Shown here in pieces: positions 26,435-35,514 of a stretch of 64,000 bases of DNA (position 1 is its first letter; every line of letters starts with the position of its first letter). A program made the translations under genes and the position numbers. Under the pieces are notes generated by a model. The model made no database searches, was not told the DNA's origin, and saw nothing but the letters and a program-made list of their open reading frames with translations. Source of the stretch: Runella defluvii (GTDB lineage Bacteria > Bacteroidota > Bacteroidia > Cytophagales > Spirosomataceae); contig NZ_JACIBY010000001.1 in NCBI RefSeq assembly GCF_014195535.1, positions 186,001 through 250,000 of the forward strand, written 5' to 3'.

Positions 26435-26442
26435 TATGTTTG
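26435..26442 (+). promoter_or_regulatory. -7 element of the lutABC operon
   Basis: TATGTTTG is a perfect TAnnTTTG, four bases before the lutA ATG (26447), the same geometry as the hxlR gene at 9350. A -33 TTG at the usual spacing is missing (TTTTG lies 13 bp upstream), so this is less certain. Confidence 0.4.
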
Positions 26443-26446
26443 TCGT

Positions 26447-27184
26447 ATGAAAGTTGGTTTATTCATCCCGTGTTATGTAGATCAGTTTTACCCCAAAGTG
26501 GGTATTGCTACACTCCAATTGTTAGAGAAATTTGGTTGTGAGGTGGGGTATCCCGCCAACCAAACCTGCTGTGGTCAGCCCATGGCCAATTCTGGCTATG
26601 AACACCTGACGCATGATTGCAACCGCCTTTTTGTTCAAAATTTTGCTGATTTTGACTACATCGTTGGGCCGTCGGGTAGCTGTGTCTTGCACATCAAAGA
26701 ACACTTGCATACCGAAGGTGAGGGGGAAGCGAAAGCGACGCACATCCGCCAACGGGTGTATGAACTGACGGAGTTTTTGACCGATGTGCTCAAAGTCGAA
26801 AACCTATCGGCGCATTTTCCGTATCGGGTAGGGCTGCACCAAAGTTGCCACGGGCAGCGCGGATTGCACCTTTCGCAGATGTCGGAGTTGGTAGCGCCTG
26901 CGTTCTCAAAACCTGAAAAGCTCTTGCGAATGGTCGATGGGATAGAATTGGTACAACTCACGCGTAGAGATGAATGCTGTGGATTTGGTGGAACGTTTTG
27001 CGTGGCCGAAGAAGCAGTTTCGGCGCGTATGGGTGTTGACCGCATTGACGACCACATCAAGAACGGTACTCAAGTCCTGACAGGAGGCGATATGTCGTGT
27101 TTGATGCACTTAGAGGGCATCATTCGCCGCCGCGAGTTGCCCATCAAAGTAATGCACATCGCCGAAATCTTAACGGCGAATTAA
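26447..27184 (+). CDS. lutA: LutA, Fe-S oxidoreductase of lactate utilisation
   Basis: 245 residues with two CCG domains (cysteine-rich, heterodisulfide-reductase-like): IPCYVDQFYPKVG, CCGQPMANSGY, LHQSCHGQRGL and ECCGFGGTFCV. The length and motifs match LutA/YkgE. With LutB and LutC it forms an iron-sulfur L-lactate dehydrogenase that oxidises lactate to pyruvate in the cytoplasm or at the membrane. LutB follows after 65 bp. No lactate permease or GntR-type LutR gene is in the window. Confidence 0.94.
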   Translation: MKVGLFIPCYVDQFYPKVGIATLQLLEKFGCEVGYPANQTCCGQPMANSGYEHLTHDCNRLFVQNFADFDYIVGPSGSCVLHIKEHLHTEGEGEAKATHIRQRVYELTEFLTDVLKVENLSAHFPYRVGLHQSCHGQRGLHLSQMSELVAPAFSKPEKLLRMVDGIELVQLTRRDECCGFGGTFCVAEEAVSARMGVDRIDDHIKNGTQVLTGGDMSCLMHLEGIIRRRELPIKVMHIAEILTAN

Positions 27185-27249
27185 CCTCATCTTATATCCC
27201 TCTCCTGACGGGAGAAGGATTTTTACATTCTCCTAGAAACTAGTCGGTT

Positions 27250-28608
27250 ATGAATCATTCTGAGGCTGCTGATAAATTTAATAAAGATTTTGACCGCACT
27301 ACCTGGCACGACGAAACGCTCTGGTGGGTGCGCCAAAAACGCGACCGAGCGGCGTTTGCCATTCCCGAATGGGAAGATTTACGCAACACGGCGTCGCAGA
27401 TAAAACACAACGTACTGTCCAACTTAGACACGTACTTGATTGAGTTTGAAAAAAATGCCAAGGCCAACGGCGTCACCGTTCACTGGGCCGCTGATGCGCA
27501 CGAACACAATCAAATTGTCCTTTCGATTTTGAAAGAGCAAGGCATCCAACAAATCGTGAAAAGCAAGTCGATGCTGACCGAAGAGTGCCATTTGAACCCT
27601 TTTTTGGCCGAAAATGGCGTTGAGGTGATTGATACCGACTTGGGCGAACGCATCGTGCAGTTGGCCGACGAGCCACCAAGCCACATCGTAATGCCCTGCA
27701 TTCACTGGAAAAAAGAGGAAATCGGCGTTTTGTTTCACAAACATTTGGGTACACCCGAAGGCTGCGCTGACCCATCGACGTTGACGTTGGCCGCCCGCGA
27801 ACACCTGCGTGAGAAGTTTTTGACGCGTCGTGTGGCCCTGACGGGGGTGAACTTCGCCGTTGCCGAAACGGGCGAGTTTGTGGTCTGTACCAACGAAGGG
27901 AATGCCGACATGGGGACGCACTTAGCCGATGTTCACATTGCGTGCATGGGCATCGAAAAAATCGTCCCTAAACGCAAGCATTTGGGGGTTTTCTTGCGTC
28001 TGTTGGCGCGTTCTGCCACGGGACAGCCTATTACAACTTATTCGAGCCACTTTGCCAAACCCCGCGAAGGACAGCAAATGCACATCGTATTGGTGGACAA
28101 TGGCCGCTCTCGACAGCTGGGACGGGAGGAGTTTCGTAACTCGCTCAAATGTATCCGTTGTGGGGCTTGTATGAATACGTGTCCTGTGTATCGTCGCAGT
28201 GGTGGACACAGTTACCACAATGCCGTGGCAGGACCGATTGGGTCGATTTTGGCGCCCAATTTGGACATGACCAAAAACGCTGATTTGCCGTTTGCAAGTA
28301 CGTTGTGCGGAAGTTGCTCGAACGTTTGTCCCGTCAAAATCAACATCCACGAACAACTTTACAGCTGGCGACAAGTACTTACCAAAAGCGGACATTCACC
28401 TACTGCCAAAACGATAGGAATGAAAGCGATGGCGGCGGTATTGTCGAGCCCATCGGTGTATCGTTTTTCGGGAAAAATAGGCCGTTTGACGTTGTCAAAT
28501 ACACCGTTTGTAGTCAACAACTCCTTGAATCCTTGGTACAAACAACGCGAAATGCCCGAACCTCCCAAAGAGTCGTTTGGAGAATGGTATAAGAAGAATC
28601 GGAAGTAG
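27250..28608 (+). CDS. lutB: LutB, iron-sulfur subunit of lactate utilisation
   Basis: 452 residues. The N-terminal LUD-type domain (LTEECHLNPFLAENGVEVID; NFAVAETGEFVVCTNEGN) is followed by two 4Fe-4S clusters: CIRCGACMNTCPVYRR and CGSCSNVCPVKINIHE. The DUF3390-like C-terminus ends the protein. It is the central electron-transfer subunit of the LutABC complex. The gap to lutC (260 bp) is unusually long for an operon and is filled with repeats. Confidence 0.95.
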   Translation: MNHSEAADKFNKDFDRTTWHDETLWWVRQKRDRAAFAIPEWEDLRNTASQIKHNVLSNLDTYLIEFEKNAKANGVTVHWAADAHEHNQIVLSILKEQGIQQIVKSKSMLTEECHLNPFLAENGVEVIDTDLGERIVQLADEPPSHIVMPCIHWKKEEIGVLFHKHLGTPEGCADPSTLTLAAREHLREKFLTRRVALTGVNFAVAETGEFVVCTNEGNADMGTHLADVHIACMGIEKIVPKRKHLGVFLRLLARSATGQPITTYSSHFAKPREGQQMHIVLVDNGRSRQLGREEFRNSLKCIRCGACMNTCPVYRRSGGHSYHNAVAGPIGSILAPNLDMTKNADLPFASTLCGSCSNVCPVKINIHEQLYSWRQVLTKSGHSPTAKTIGMKAMAAVLSSPSVYRFSGKIGRLTLSNTPFVVNNSLNPWYKQREMPEPPKESFGEWYKKNRK

Positions 28609-28615
28609 TTATTCG

Positions 28616-28862
28616 GTTCCTTGTTTAGTGTTTACGGTTTGGAGTTTTTCGCGTGTGGAGGGTTGCTCCCAACCCGACGAGTTCAGAAGTACCAAAAAGT
28701 TTGGAGTTTCCTGTTTGCAGTTTCCTGTTTTTTGTGTTGTGCAGAGGGTTGCTCCCAACCCGACGAGTTCAGCCGCAAAACAAATCTTTTTCTAAAAAAG
28801 AAACCCGAAACAGCAAACCCCAAACTGTAAACAGTAAACCCGAAACAGAACGCCAAAACAAG
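28616..28862. repeat. Large imperfect inverted repeat with two 29-bp direct repeats, inside the lut operon
   Basis: The left half (28620-28737) is built of GTTTGGAGTTT/CAGTTTCCTG-like words and the right half (28795-28855) of their complements (AAACCCGAAACAGC, AAACTGTAAACAGT). Two identical 29-bp copies (28658-28686 and 28744-28772) each contain the hairpin GGGTTG-CTCC-CAACCC, at 28660-28675 and 28746-28761. There is no convincing gene: overlapping short frames in all phases only reflect low complexity. Confidence 0.75.
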
Positions 28863-28868
28863 TAAAAA

Positions 28869-29447
28869 ATGAGTCGTGAAAAAATATTAGCGGCCGTGGC
28901 CAAAAACAAACCCACGCTGACACCGCTACCAGATATACAAGATTTTGGAAACCCCTACAGCGATTTGGTCGCGCAGTTTACCTCGGTACTGACGACCATC
29001 GGTGGTACGGTGGTGGAAGTGCGCAGTTGGGAAGAAATCCAACAGTACGTTCAAACGCACTTTGCGGGGCGGCGTATGGTCACCAATCTTGCACCATTGG
29101 CAGACATGGCCCAGCAAAGTTGGCTAACGTCTGACCCTCATTCGTTGGACGACGTAGGATTGGCCATTTTACAAGGACAATTTGCCGTTGCTGAAAATTC
29201 GGCGGTGTGGGTCACAGAAGCCGAGATGGGGCAGCGAGTGACGCCTTTTATTGCCGAAACACTGGCATTAGTCATTCAAAAATCGGCGATTTTGCCCAAG
29301 ATGCACCACGCTTACGCCCAAATCGGCGCGGCCGAATACGGTTTTGGCGCTTTCATCGCAGGGCCTTCCAAAACTGCCGACATCGAACAATCGCTGGTCT
29401 TGGGCGCGCATGGCCCTAAGTCGATGGTAGCCTTTTTGATAGATTGA
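28869..29447 (+). CDS. lutC: LutC, LUD domain protein of lactate utilisation
   Basis: 192 residues with one LUD domain: ILAAVAKNKPTLTPLPDI, WLTSDPHSLDDVGLAILQGQ, FAVAENSAVWVTE, and FIAGPSKTADIEQSLVLGAH near the C-terminus. It is the third component of the LutABC L-lactate oxidation system. It ends the operon; a strong terminator follows at 29476-29511. Confidence 0.94.
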   Translation: MSREKILAAVAKNKPTLTPLPDIQDFGNPYSDLVAQFTSVLTTIGGTVVEVRSWEEIQQYVQTHFAGRRMVTNLAPLADMAQQSWLTSDPHSLDDVGLAILQGQFAVAENSAVWVTEAEMGQRVTPFIAETLALVIQKSAILPKMHHAYAQIGAAEYGFGAFIAGPSKTADIEQSLVLGAHGPKSMVAFLID

Positions 29448-29475
29448 AAAAAAGGTGAAACTTTGCTAAAAGTGG

Positions 29476-29511
29476 CTTCCCGAAAGTGCATTAACTTTCG
29501 GGAAGTTTTTT
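29476..29511 (+). terminator. Terminator of the lutABC operon
   Basis: A 12-bp perfect stem, CTTCCCGAAAGT (29476-29487) with ACTTTCGGGAAG (29494-29505), six-base loop, then TTTTTT. Confidence 0.92.
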
Positions 29512-29533
29512 ATACAAGCAATTTTTCATTCGT

Positions 29534-30907
29534 ATGCGATTCTTAAAGATTCTTCTCAAAGTACTTGGCGTTATTTTATTGCTAATTGTCGCCTTGTTGG
29601 CCTGTATGCTCGCTCCCGTCGATGATACGCCTTACCAACAAACCAGCTATTACCAAGACTGGAAAAAGTCAGTGAATGGCTTAACTGCCACCGACACCAC
29701 TCGTCATTCCTCACTCGTAACTCCTAATTCATTCAAGGTCGGTTGGGCCAAAGTAAATTTCACGCCCAAATCTCCGACTCCTACCGCGGGTTACGGAGTG
29801 CGTCGGGGGGCTTTGTACAAATCGGTGCATGATTCTATTTACGTTCGGGCGGTGGTGTTTGATAACGGAAATACCAAAGCGGCGATGGTGGTGGCCGATT
29901 TATTGATTCTTCCCCCTGCCGTGACCGAGCAAGTAAAAACCAAGCTTTCGGCCACGGGCATTCCGTTTGAACAAGTGTATTTTGGTGCTACCCACACCCA
30001 CAACAGCATGGGCGGATGGAGTGGTGGCATTGTGGGCGAATTGTTTGGGGGGAAATTTAATCCCGACAACGTGACATGGGTGGCCGACGCCATCGTAAAA
30101 GCCGTGACTTTGGCACAAAAAGACCTGAAACCTGCTACGGTGGCGTATCATCAGTTGGCCGATACGGCAAAAGTACGCAATCGAGCGTTTGATGAAGGAA
30201 CAATTGACCCGTTTGTTCGTACCATTCAGCTCGTACGTAGCGATGGGCAAAAAGCCTTGATTTGCTCGTACGCGGCTCACTCTACGATTACAAGTTCGGA
30301 CAATATCGTCCTCTCTCGCGATTACCCAGGTGTATTAGTCGATTCGTTGGAAAAAGGCGAAGCCAACTTTGCGGTATTTCTTTCGGGAGCGGTCGGAAGT
30401 ATGGGGCCTAAAGTGGGCGTAGAGTCGGATTCGGATTGGGTCAAAGTAGCCACCGAAGCCGACAGCTTGGAGTCGGACGTGCAAAAACAATTGCTCCAAC
30501 TGAAGCCCTTTGAAAACCCTGCCTTGCGCATCGAAACGCTCACCATTCCGCTCCGAGAGCCTAATCCCCGCGTTACGTTGGGGTGGCGACTACGTCCGTG
30601 GGTATTTCATTGGGCGTTTGGCGATTTTCCCAATTACGTAAAAACGCTACGCATTGGCAACGTTCTAATGGTAGGTTTTCCTTGCGATTTTTCGGGGGAA
30701 TTGGTGGCAGAGATGAGCGCCTACGCCGAAAAAAAGGGCCTTAAATTGATGGTAACAAGCTTCAATGGAGGGTATATCGGCTACATTACCCCCGACAAAT
30801 ACTACGGAAGAGACACCTACGAAACCCTCACCATGAATTGGTTTGGTCCGTACAACGGCGCGTATTTTCAGGAAATTGTGCGGGATTTGGTGGATAAGAT
30901 GTCGTAA
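29534..30907 (+). CDS. Neutral/alkaline non-lysosomal ceramidase-like protein
   Basis: 457 residues. An N-terminal hydrophobic helix (LKILLKVLGVILLLIVALLA, with a Cys that could be a lipobox) is followed by the ceramidase N-terminal domain: GWAKVNFTPKSPTPTAGYG, RAVVFDNGNTKAAMVVADLL, and the metal-binding GATHTHNSMGGWSGG. A Cys-Ser-Tyr-Ala-Ala-His-Ser segment and FLSGAVGSMGPK follow. The C-terminal domain of true ceramidases is not obvious, so the substrate may be another amide. Secreted or membrane-anchored. It follows the lut terminator as a separate unit. Confidence 0.85.
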   Translation: MRFLKILLKVLGVILLLIVALLACMLAPVDDTPYQQTSYYQDWKKSVNGLTATDTTRHSSLVTPNSFKVGWAKVNFTPKSPTPTAGYGVRRGALYKSVHDSIYVRAVVFDNGNTKAAMVVADLLILPPAVTEQVKTKLSATGIPFEQVYFGATHTHNSMGGWSGGIVGELFGGKFNPDNVTWVADAIVKAVTLAQKDLKPATVAYHQLADTAKVRNRAFDEGTIDPFVRTIQLVRSDGQKALICSYAAHSTITSSDNIVLSRDYPGVLVDSLEKGEANFAVFLSGAVGSMGPKVGVESDSDWVKVATEADSLESDVQKQLLQLKPFENPALRIETLTIPLREPNPRVTLGWRLRPWVFHWAFGDFPNYVKTLRIGNVLMVGFPCDFSGELVAEMSAYAEKKGLKLMVTSFNGGYIGYITPDKYYGRDTYETLTMNWFGPYNGAYFQEIVRDLVDKMS

Positions 30908-30923
30908 AAGAGGAATTATAGAG

Positions 30924-31934
30924 ATGGCCATTGAAATTCATGAACAAAAGCTGCTTGAACAGCTTTTAAACCTAATTGAGCATAGCAAAAAACAAGTAGC
31001 TATTCAGGTAAATAGTGAATTGACATTGCTATTTTGGGAAGTAGGAAAACATATCAATGAATACATTCTTCAAAATCAAAGAGCCGATTATGGTAAGCGT
31101 ATTTTTTCGACACTCTCAACAAAATTGAAGGAAAAATACGGGCGAAACTTCGAGGAAAAAAACCTGCGAAGAATGTCGCAATTTGCCGAGCAATTCAACG
31201 ACTTTCAAATTGTCGTGCCACTGGCACGACAATTGAGTTGGTCACATTTCTTGATTCTCTTACCACTCAAAAATCAAGAAGCGCAACTTTTTTATGCTCA
31301 AAAAGCTGTACAGGGCGCTTGGGGCAAAAGAGAACTGCGAAGTCAAATCAATCAAAAGGTTTTTGAACGCACTACCATTTCCAATAGCCAACTGCCGATT
31401 ACAGAGACGTTGATTGCGCCCAATATCTTCAAAGACCCCTATTTCCTGGATTTTTTAGGGTTAAAAAATGACTACCTCGAAAACGACCTTGAAAATGCTA
31501 TACTCCGAGAACTCGAACAGTTTATCTTAGAGTTAGGGCGGGGTTTTGCGTTTGTCGAGCGCCAAAAAAGAATGATTATTGATGGCGAGGATTTTTACCT
31601 AGATTTACTTTTTTATCATCGCAGATTGAGGCGACTGGTGGCAATCGAACTGAAAATTGGGAAATTTCAGGCAAAGTTTAAAGGGCAAATGGAACTTTAC
31701 TTGAAGTGGCTCAATCGTTATGAACGACAAGAAGGTGAAGAAGCTCCTATAGGACTCATCTTGTGTGCCGAAGCTAGTCACGAACAAATTGAACTCCTCG
31801 AAATGCACAAAGATGGGATTATAGTAGCTGAATACTGGACAGAGCTTCCGCCTAAACATGAATTGGAGGCCAAACTTCATCAAGCATTGTTGGAAGCCAA
31901 AGAAAGAATCGAAAATCGCAGGTTATTGGAATGA
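30924..31934 (+). CDS. DUF1016/YhcG family PD-(D/E)XK nuclease protein
   Basis: 336 residues from the ATG at 30924, which lies 16 bp after the previous stop; the in-frame start at 30843 would overlap that gene. The N-terminal DUF1016 domain (QVNSELTLLFWEVGKHINEY; FEEKNLRRMSQFAEQF; LSWSHFLILLPL) precedes the nuclease core: GFAFVERQKRMIIDGEDFYLD, LLFYHRRLRRLVAIELKIGKF (D..ExK), and GLILCAEASHEQIELL. It is a full-length member of a family found near restriction-modification and defence genes; the function is not established. A decayed relative lies at 24295. Confidence 0.9.
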   Translation: MAIEIHEQKLLEQLLNLIEHSKKQVAIQVNSELTLLFWEVGKHINEYILQNQRADYGKRIFSTLSTKLKEKYGRNFEEKNLRRMSQFAEQFNDFQIVVPLARQLSWSHFLILLPLKNQEAQLFYAQKAVQGAWGKRELRSQINQKVFERTTISNSQLPITETLIAPNIFKDPYFLDFLGLKNDYLENDLENAILRELEQFILELGRGFAFVERQKRMIIDGEDFYLDLLFYHRRLRRLVAIELKIGKFQAKFKGQMELYLKWLNRYERQEGEEAPIGLILCAEASHEQIELLEMHKDGIIVAEYWTELPPKHELEAKLHQALLEAKERIENRRLLE

Positions 31935-31974
31935 AGTAAAGCAGTTTGCCCCAAACTGTGATTTGGGGTAACAA

Positions 31975-32130
31975 AGGCACAGCGTCTCCGACGCCCTCTG
32001 AAAATATCGACAAGGTATTCGGGTTGTGAGCAACCCTTATCACAACATCCCCAAAGCCTCAGCGAGGCGTAACATTTGTAGAAAAAAGCACAACATTTGT
32101 AAGTGTTCGGGTTGTGAGCAACCCTCATCA
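31975..32130. repeat. Composite of short intergenic hairpins
   Basis: In order: GCGTC-TCC-GACGC (31982-31994); GGGTTG-TGAG-CAACCC (32021-32036); GCCTC-AGC-GAGGC (32056-32068) with tail GTAACATTTGTAGAA; a second AACATTTGTAAG; and GGGTTG-TGAG-CAACCC again (32109-32124). Each GGGTTG hairpin is followed by a similar 14-16-bp tail (TTATCACAACATCCCC and TCATCACAGCCTCCCC). The region lies between convergent genes and has no coding frame. Confidence 0.75.
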
Positions 32131-32166
32131 CAGCCTCCCCACGTACTCGACACAGAGTGAAAATGT

Positions 32167-32194
32167 CTTGGAAAGGTTTTTCAACCTTTCCAAG
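32167..32194. terminator. Hairpin between convergent genes
   Basis: TTGGAAAGGTT (32168-32178) pairs perfectly with AACCTTTCCAA (32183-32193) around a four-base loop, nine bases past the tricorn-protease stop. The U-tract is weak, so termination is likely but not certain. Confidence 0.55.
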
Positions 32195-32202
32195 GTTCAA
32201 TG

Positions 32203-35200
32203 CTATTTCTGCGGTCTTTTATAACGAATAGGAGCCGCTGGCTCAGGCTTGAGCGTGACGCCTTGGGTTTTTAGCAAGTCCAACGCCACCTGTACCGATT
32301 TTTCGAGTTGCGGGTCTTCTCCCTTGGCTACTTTGGCGGGGTCTTGGTGTACCTCAATGTCAGGGGCAATGCCTTCGCCTTCTACCGCCCATTTTCCGTC
32401 CACGTCATAAAAACCACCGCGCGGAGCTACCATGCGTCCACCGTCGATAAACGGTGGCGTGTCCCACGTACCGACCAATCCGCCCCACGTGCGGGTGCCT
32501 ACGAGTGGACCCACTTTGGCTTGGCGGAACAAAAACGGCATCAAGTCGCCGCCCGACCCTGCGCGCTCGTTGACAATCATTACTTTAGGCCCCCACAAGC
32601 CTGACATCGGCGTCGTGAAAGGTTTGTGGTCGTTGGCGCGGCTGTTGAAATATCCTTGCAGTTTTCGGGCCAATACGTCCACGATGTAGTCAGCAGCTGA
32701 GCCACCACCGTTGTTGCGTTCGTCGATAACTGCGCCTTTTTTGTCTTGTTGGGCAAAATAATAACGGTTAAAATATTCGTAACCACCGTTGCCCGTGTTA
32801 GGAATCCAAACGTAAGCCAATTGTCCCTTAGAAAGCTCATCCACCTTACGGCGATTGCCTTCCACCCAAGCCCGCGTTCGAAGCTGGGTTTCGTTGGCGA
32901 CGGGCACGACCGTAACCGATTTGGCCGTGGCCAAATCAGGCGTAGCATTGACCTTAATTTTAATTTGTCGGTTGGCCGTGCCTTCCAGCAAACTGTAAAT
33001 ATCCACGTCGGCGGTGAGGAGAATACCGTTGATTTCCAATAAATAATCGCCTTCTTTTACGTCGATGCCAGGGCTAGACAAAGGCGCTCGCAAGTCAGGA
33101 TTCCAGTTTTCGCCCGTCAGAATGCGCTTGATGCGGTAAAAGCCGTTTACGATTGTAAAATCAGCCCCCAAAAGCCCCGCAGGGTTGTTGTTGTCGAGGG
33201 TTGGGAAATCACCTCCTGAGGTATAGGAGTGCCCCACGGCCACTTCGCCCCCCAAAATATCCACCACGTAGTTGAGGTCGGTGCGGTGGCGTACGTGTTC
33301 TACCCAAGGTGAGTACCACTTATAGATGTCGTTCCAAGGAGCTCCGTGTACATTGCTGACGTACAAGAAATCGCGTTGATAGCGCCATCCTTCGCGGAAA
33401 ATTTGCTTGTATTCGGCTTTCGGGTCCACCCATAGTTTCATTTCACTGGTGTTGAGGCGACCGTCACCCATTTTTGCCGTGGCGGCGGTTGCATTGGCGA
33501 TTCCCCACGTAGTTCCGCTGCGGTAAAGCAGGTTTTTGCGGTCGTGTGAGGTAATTGCTTCCTGAATTCCTTTCAAAAACTCCTCCCGTTTCTGGTCTTT
33601 CAACGTGTATTTGTGCAGCGTCATGCCCGATTGGTCAGGGACATTTTCGGTAAAAAATAAACTACCTTCAGGCCCTGCAATGATTTCGTCGTATTCTTTT
33701 AATGCTACTTTGGGAAGTGCCAAAATCCGCTGGTCGATGCCTTCTAGGTCAATTTTTACCAAAACTTCTTTTTTTGCTTCCGTGGGTTTTTCGTCTTTTT
33801 TAGGCTCGGTTTTGGTCTTGTCGTCGGTTTTGGCAGGAGCAGCTTCCTTCTTCTCTACTTTGGGGGCTTCTTCCTCGTCGCTTTTGGGCAAAAAAGGCGA
33901 AGGTTCACCTTTGGCCAGAATGAGCATATACACGCCGCGCGTAACGGGGCGTTCGTAGGAGCTCATGTCGAGCCAACCCGTATTGAGGGCAAAGTTGGTA
34001 CTGGCCAAAAAATACAGATACTTTCCGCTGGCATCCCACACGGGCGACATCGCATCTGACATCCCATCGGTCAGTTGGTGACTAGCGCCTGTCTCGATGT
34101 TATAGACTTTGATGGCTTTGTATTGATTGTCCAAAAGGCGGGCGTAAGCAATCCATTTGCCATCAGGCGACCATACAGGGTTAAGGCTGCGGTTGGGATG
34201 GGCGTAGCGCTCGGTGTCTATCTTTTTGGGTTGCCCCGTTTCGGTATTTATCACCCATAAATTATAATCAGTGTCGGTGTAGGCAAGGTGTTTGTTGTCC
34301 GACGACCACGCGGGGCGGAAGTAAAATGTAGGCGAAGGCAACGAAATCGCTTTGGGTTTTTGAAGCCCTTCTTGGTCCGAAACCATCAATTGATATTCAC
34401 CGCTCGCGTCCGAAAACCACGCTATTTTCTGCCCGTCGGGCGACCACGTAGGGTAGCGGTCGGCCACGCCTGAACTGTGACTGATGTTGCGCCAATCGCC
34501 GTTTTCTTTGGGTACGGTAAAAATATCGCCACGGTATTCAAACAACGCACGTTTGCCCGTAGGAGAAAGCGACGCATTGAGTAAACCTCCCGAACGGACG
34601 TCCTGCCAACGCGGCGTAGCCCACGTAAAATCCCCTTGAACGTTGATAACGAGCTGCTTGGCTTGCCCCGTTTGGGGGTCGAGCAAATGCAAATAGCCGC
34701 CTTGTTCATACACAATACGGTCGTTGGAGGCGTCTAAGCCTTTTACATCAAAATCTTTGTGAAACGTTACCTGTTTGAGTTCGTTGGTTTTGGGATTAAA
34801 CGACCATACGTTGTTGGCATAATCGCGTTCCGACAAAAAGTAAACGACGTTTTTGTACCAAACAGGGTCGGTATGGCGTTCGCGGTCGGTTTGGGGAGTG
34901 GTTTTGAGCGAGAGCGTTTTCAAATCCACAATCCAAATCGGCTGGGCTTGTCCGCCTCGGTAGTTGCGCCATTCAGGGTCCCAAAAACCAATGGTTTGGT
35001 AAGCCGCCATTTGGCCATCGGGCGATACTTCCCCCGCGTAGGCTTGTGGCATGGGAAGTTCTTCTTGGAACCCCCCTTTAAAACTCACTTTTAATAATTT
35101 GGTCAGGGCCGTTGGGTAGCCGCTTCGTCCCGAACGAAAGACAATGCTGGCGCCGTCGGGTGTCCAACCTTGCACAGCATCTTCGCCTGGGTGCCACGTA

Positions 35201-35505
35201 AGACGTTTGGGTTCACCGCCCGTGGCAGGCATCACATACACGTCGGTGTTGCCGCCGTACTGAGCCGAAAAGGCAATCATGCTGCCATCGGGCGAAAAAT
35301 GCGGAAGTGATTCGGTGCCTTCGTGCGTGGTAAGGCGGCGGGCAGCGCCACCGTCGCGGTCGGCCATCCACAAATCATCGGCATAGACAAAGACCACGGA
35401 GCGGTCGCTGACGGTAGGCTGGCGCAACAGTCGTGTGCCTTGGCCGATAGCCGACACGCTGCACAAAACCCCCGCCGCGAGGGAGAGTAAAGAGGTTAGT
35501 TTCAT
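32203..35505 (-). CDS. Tricorn-type protease (S41 family)
   Basis: 1100 residues with a signal peptide (LLSLAAGVLCSVSAIG), so periplasmic, unlike archaeal tricorn. Residues about 25-520 hold WD40-like/TolB-type beta-propeller repeats (LPHFSPDGSMIAFSA; YPTWSPDGQKIAWFS; NPVWSPDGKWIAYA). A Lys/Glu/Pro-rich linker near 545-590 follows. The C-terminal half has the C1 domain with VGHSY (candidate catalytic His), a PDZ domain (GDYLLEINGILLTADVDIYS), and the S41 core with NERAGSGGDLMPF (Ser about 984) and VEGEGIAPDIEV (Glu about 1043). It probably degrades peptides into di- or tripeptides. An ABC ATPase gene lies 9 bp upstream. Confidence 0.93.
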   Translation of the reverse strand: MKLTSLLSLAAGVLCSVSAIGQGTRLLRQPTVSDRSVVFVYADDLWMADRDGGAARRLTTHEGTESLPHFSPDGSMIAFSAQYGGNTDVYVMPATGGEPKRLTWHPGEDAVQGWTPDGASIVFRSGRSGYPTALTKLLKVSFKGGFQEELPMPQAYAGEVSPDGQMAAYQTIGFWDPEWRNYRGGQAQPIWIVDLKTLSLKTTPQTDRERHTDPVWYKNVVYFLSERDYANNVWSFNPKTNELKQVTFHKDFDVKGLDASNDRIVYEQGGYLHLLDPQTGQAKQLVINVQGDFTWATPRWQDVRSGGLLNASLSPTGKRALFEYRGDIFTVPKENGDWRNISHSSGVADRYPTWSPDGQKIAWFSDASGEYQLMVSDQEGLQKPKAISLPSPTFYFRPAWSSDNKHLAYTDTDYNLWVINTETGQPKKIDTERYAHPNRSLNPVWSPDGKWIAYARLLDNQYKAIKVYNIETGASHQLTDGMSDAMSPVWDASGKYLYFLASTNFALNTGWLDMSSYERPVTRGVYMLILAKGEPSPFLPKSDEEEAPKVEKKEAAPAKTDDKTKTEPKKDEKPTEAKKEVLVKIDLEGIDQRILALPKVALKEYDEIIAGPEGSLFFTENVPDQSGMTLHKYTLKDQKREEFLKGIQEAITSHDRKNLLYRSGTTWGIANATAATAKMGDGRLNTSEMKLWVDPKAEYKQIFREGWRYQRDFLYVSNVHGAPWNDIYKWYSPWVEHVRHRTDLNYVVDILGGEVAVGHSYTSGGDFPTLDNNNPAGLLGADFTIVNGFYRIKRILTGENWNPDLRAPLSSPGIDVKEGDYLLEINGILLTADVDIYSLLEGTANRQIKIKVNATPDLATAKSVTVVPVANETQLRTRAWVEGNRRKVDELSKGQLAYVWIPNTGNGGYEYFNRYYFAQQDKKGAVIDERNNGGGSAADYIVDVLARKLQGYFNSRANDHKPFTTPMSGLWGPKVMIVNERAGSGGDLMPFLFRQAKVGPLVGTRTWGGLVGTWDTPPFIDGGRMVAPRGGFYDVDGKWAVEGEGIAPDIEVHQDPAKVAKGEDPQLEKSVQVALDLLKTQGVTLKPEPAAPIRYKRPQK

Positions 35506-35514
35506 AGAAAGTGG

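Noticed and set aside
28577-28865. Several small overlapping ORFs between lutB and lutC
   Set aside because: They read through the inverted repeat in all phases and share no protein features.
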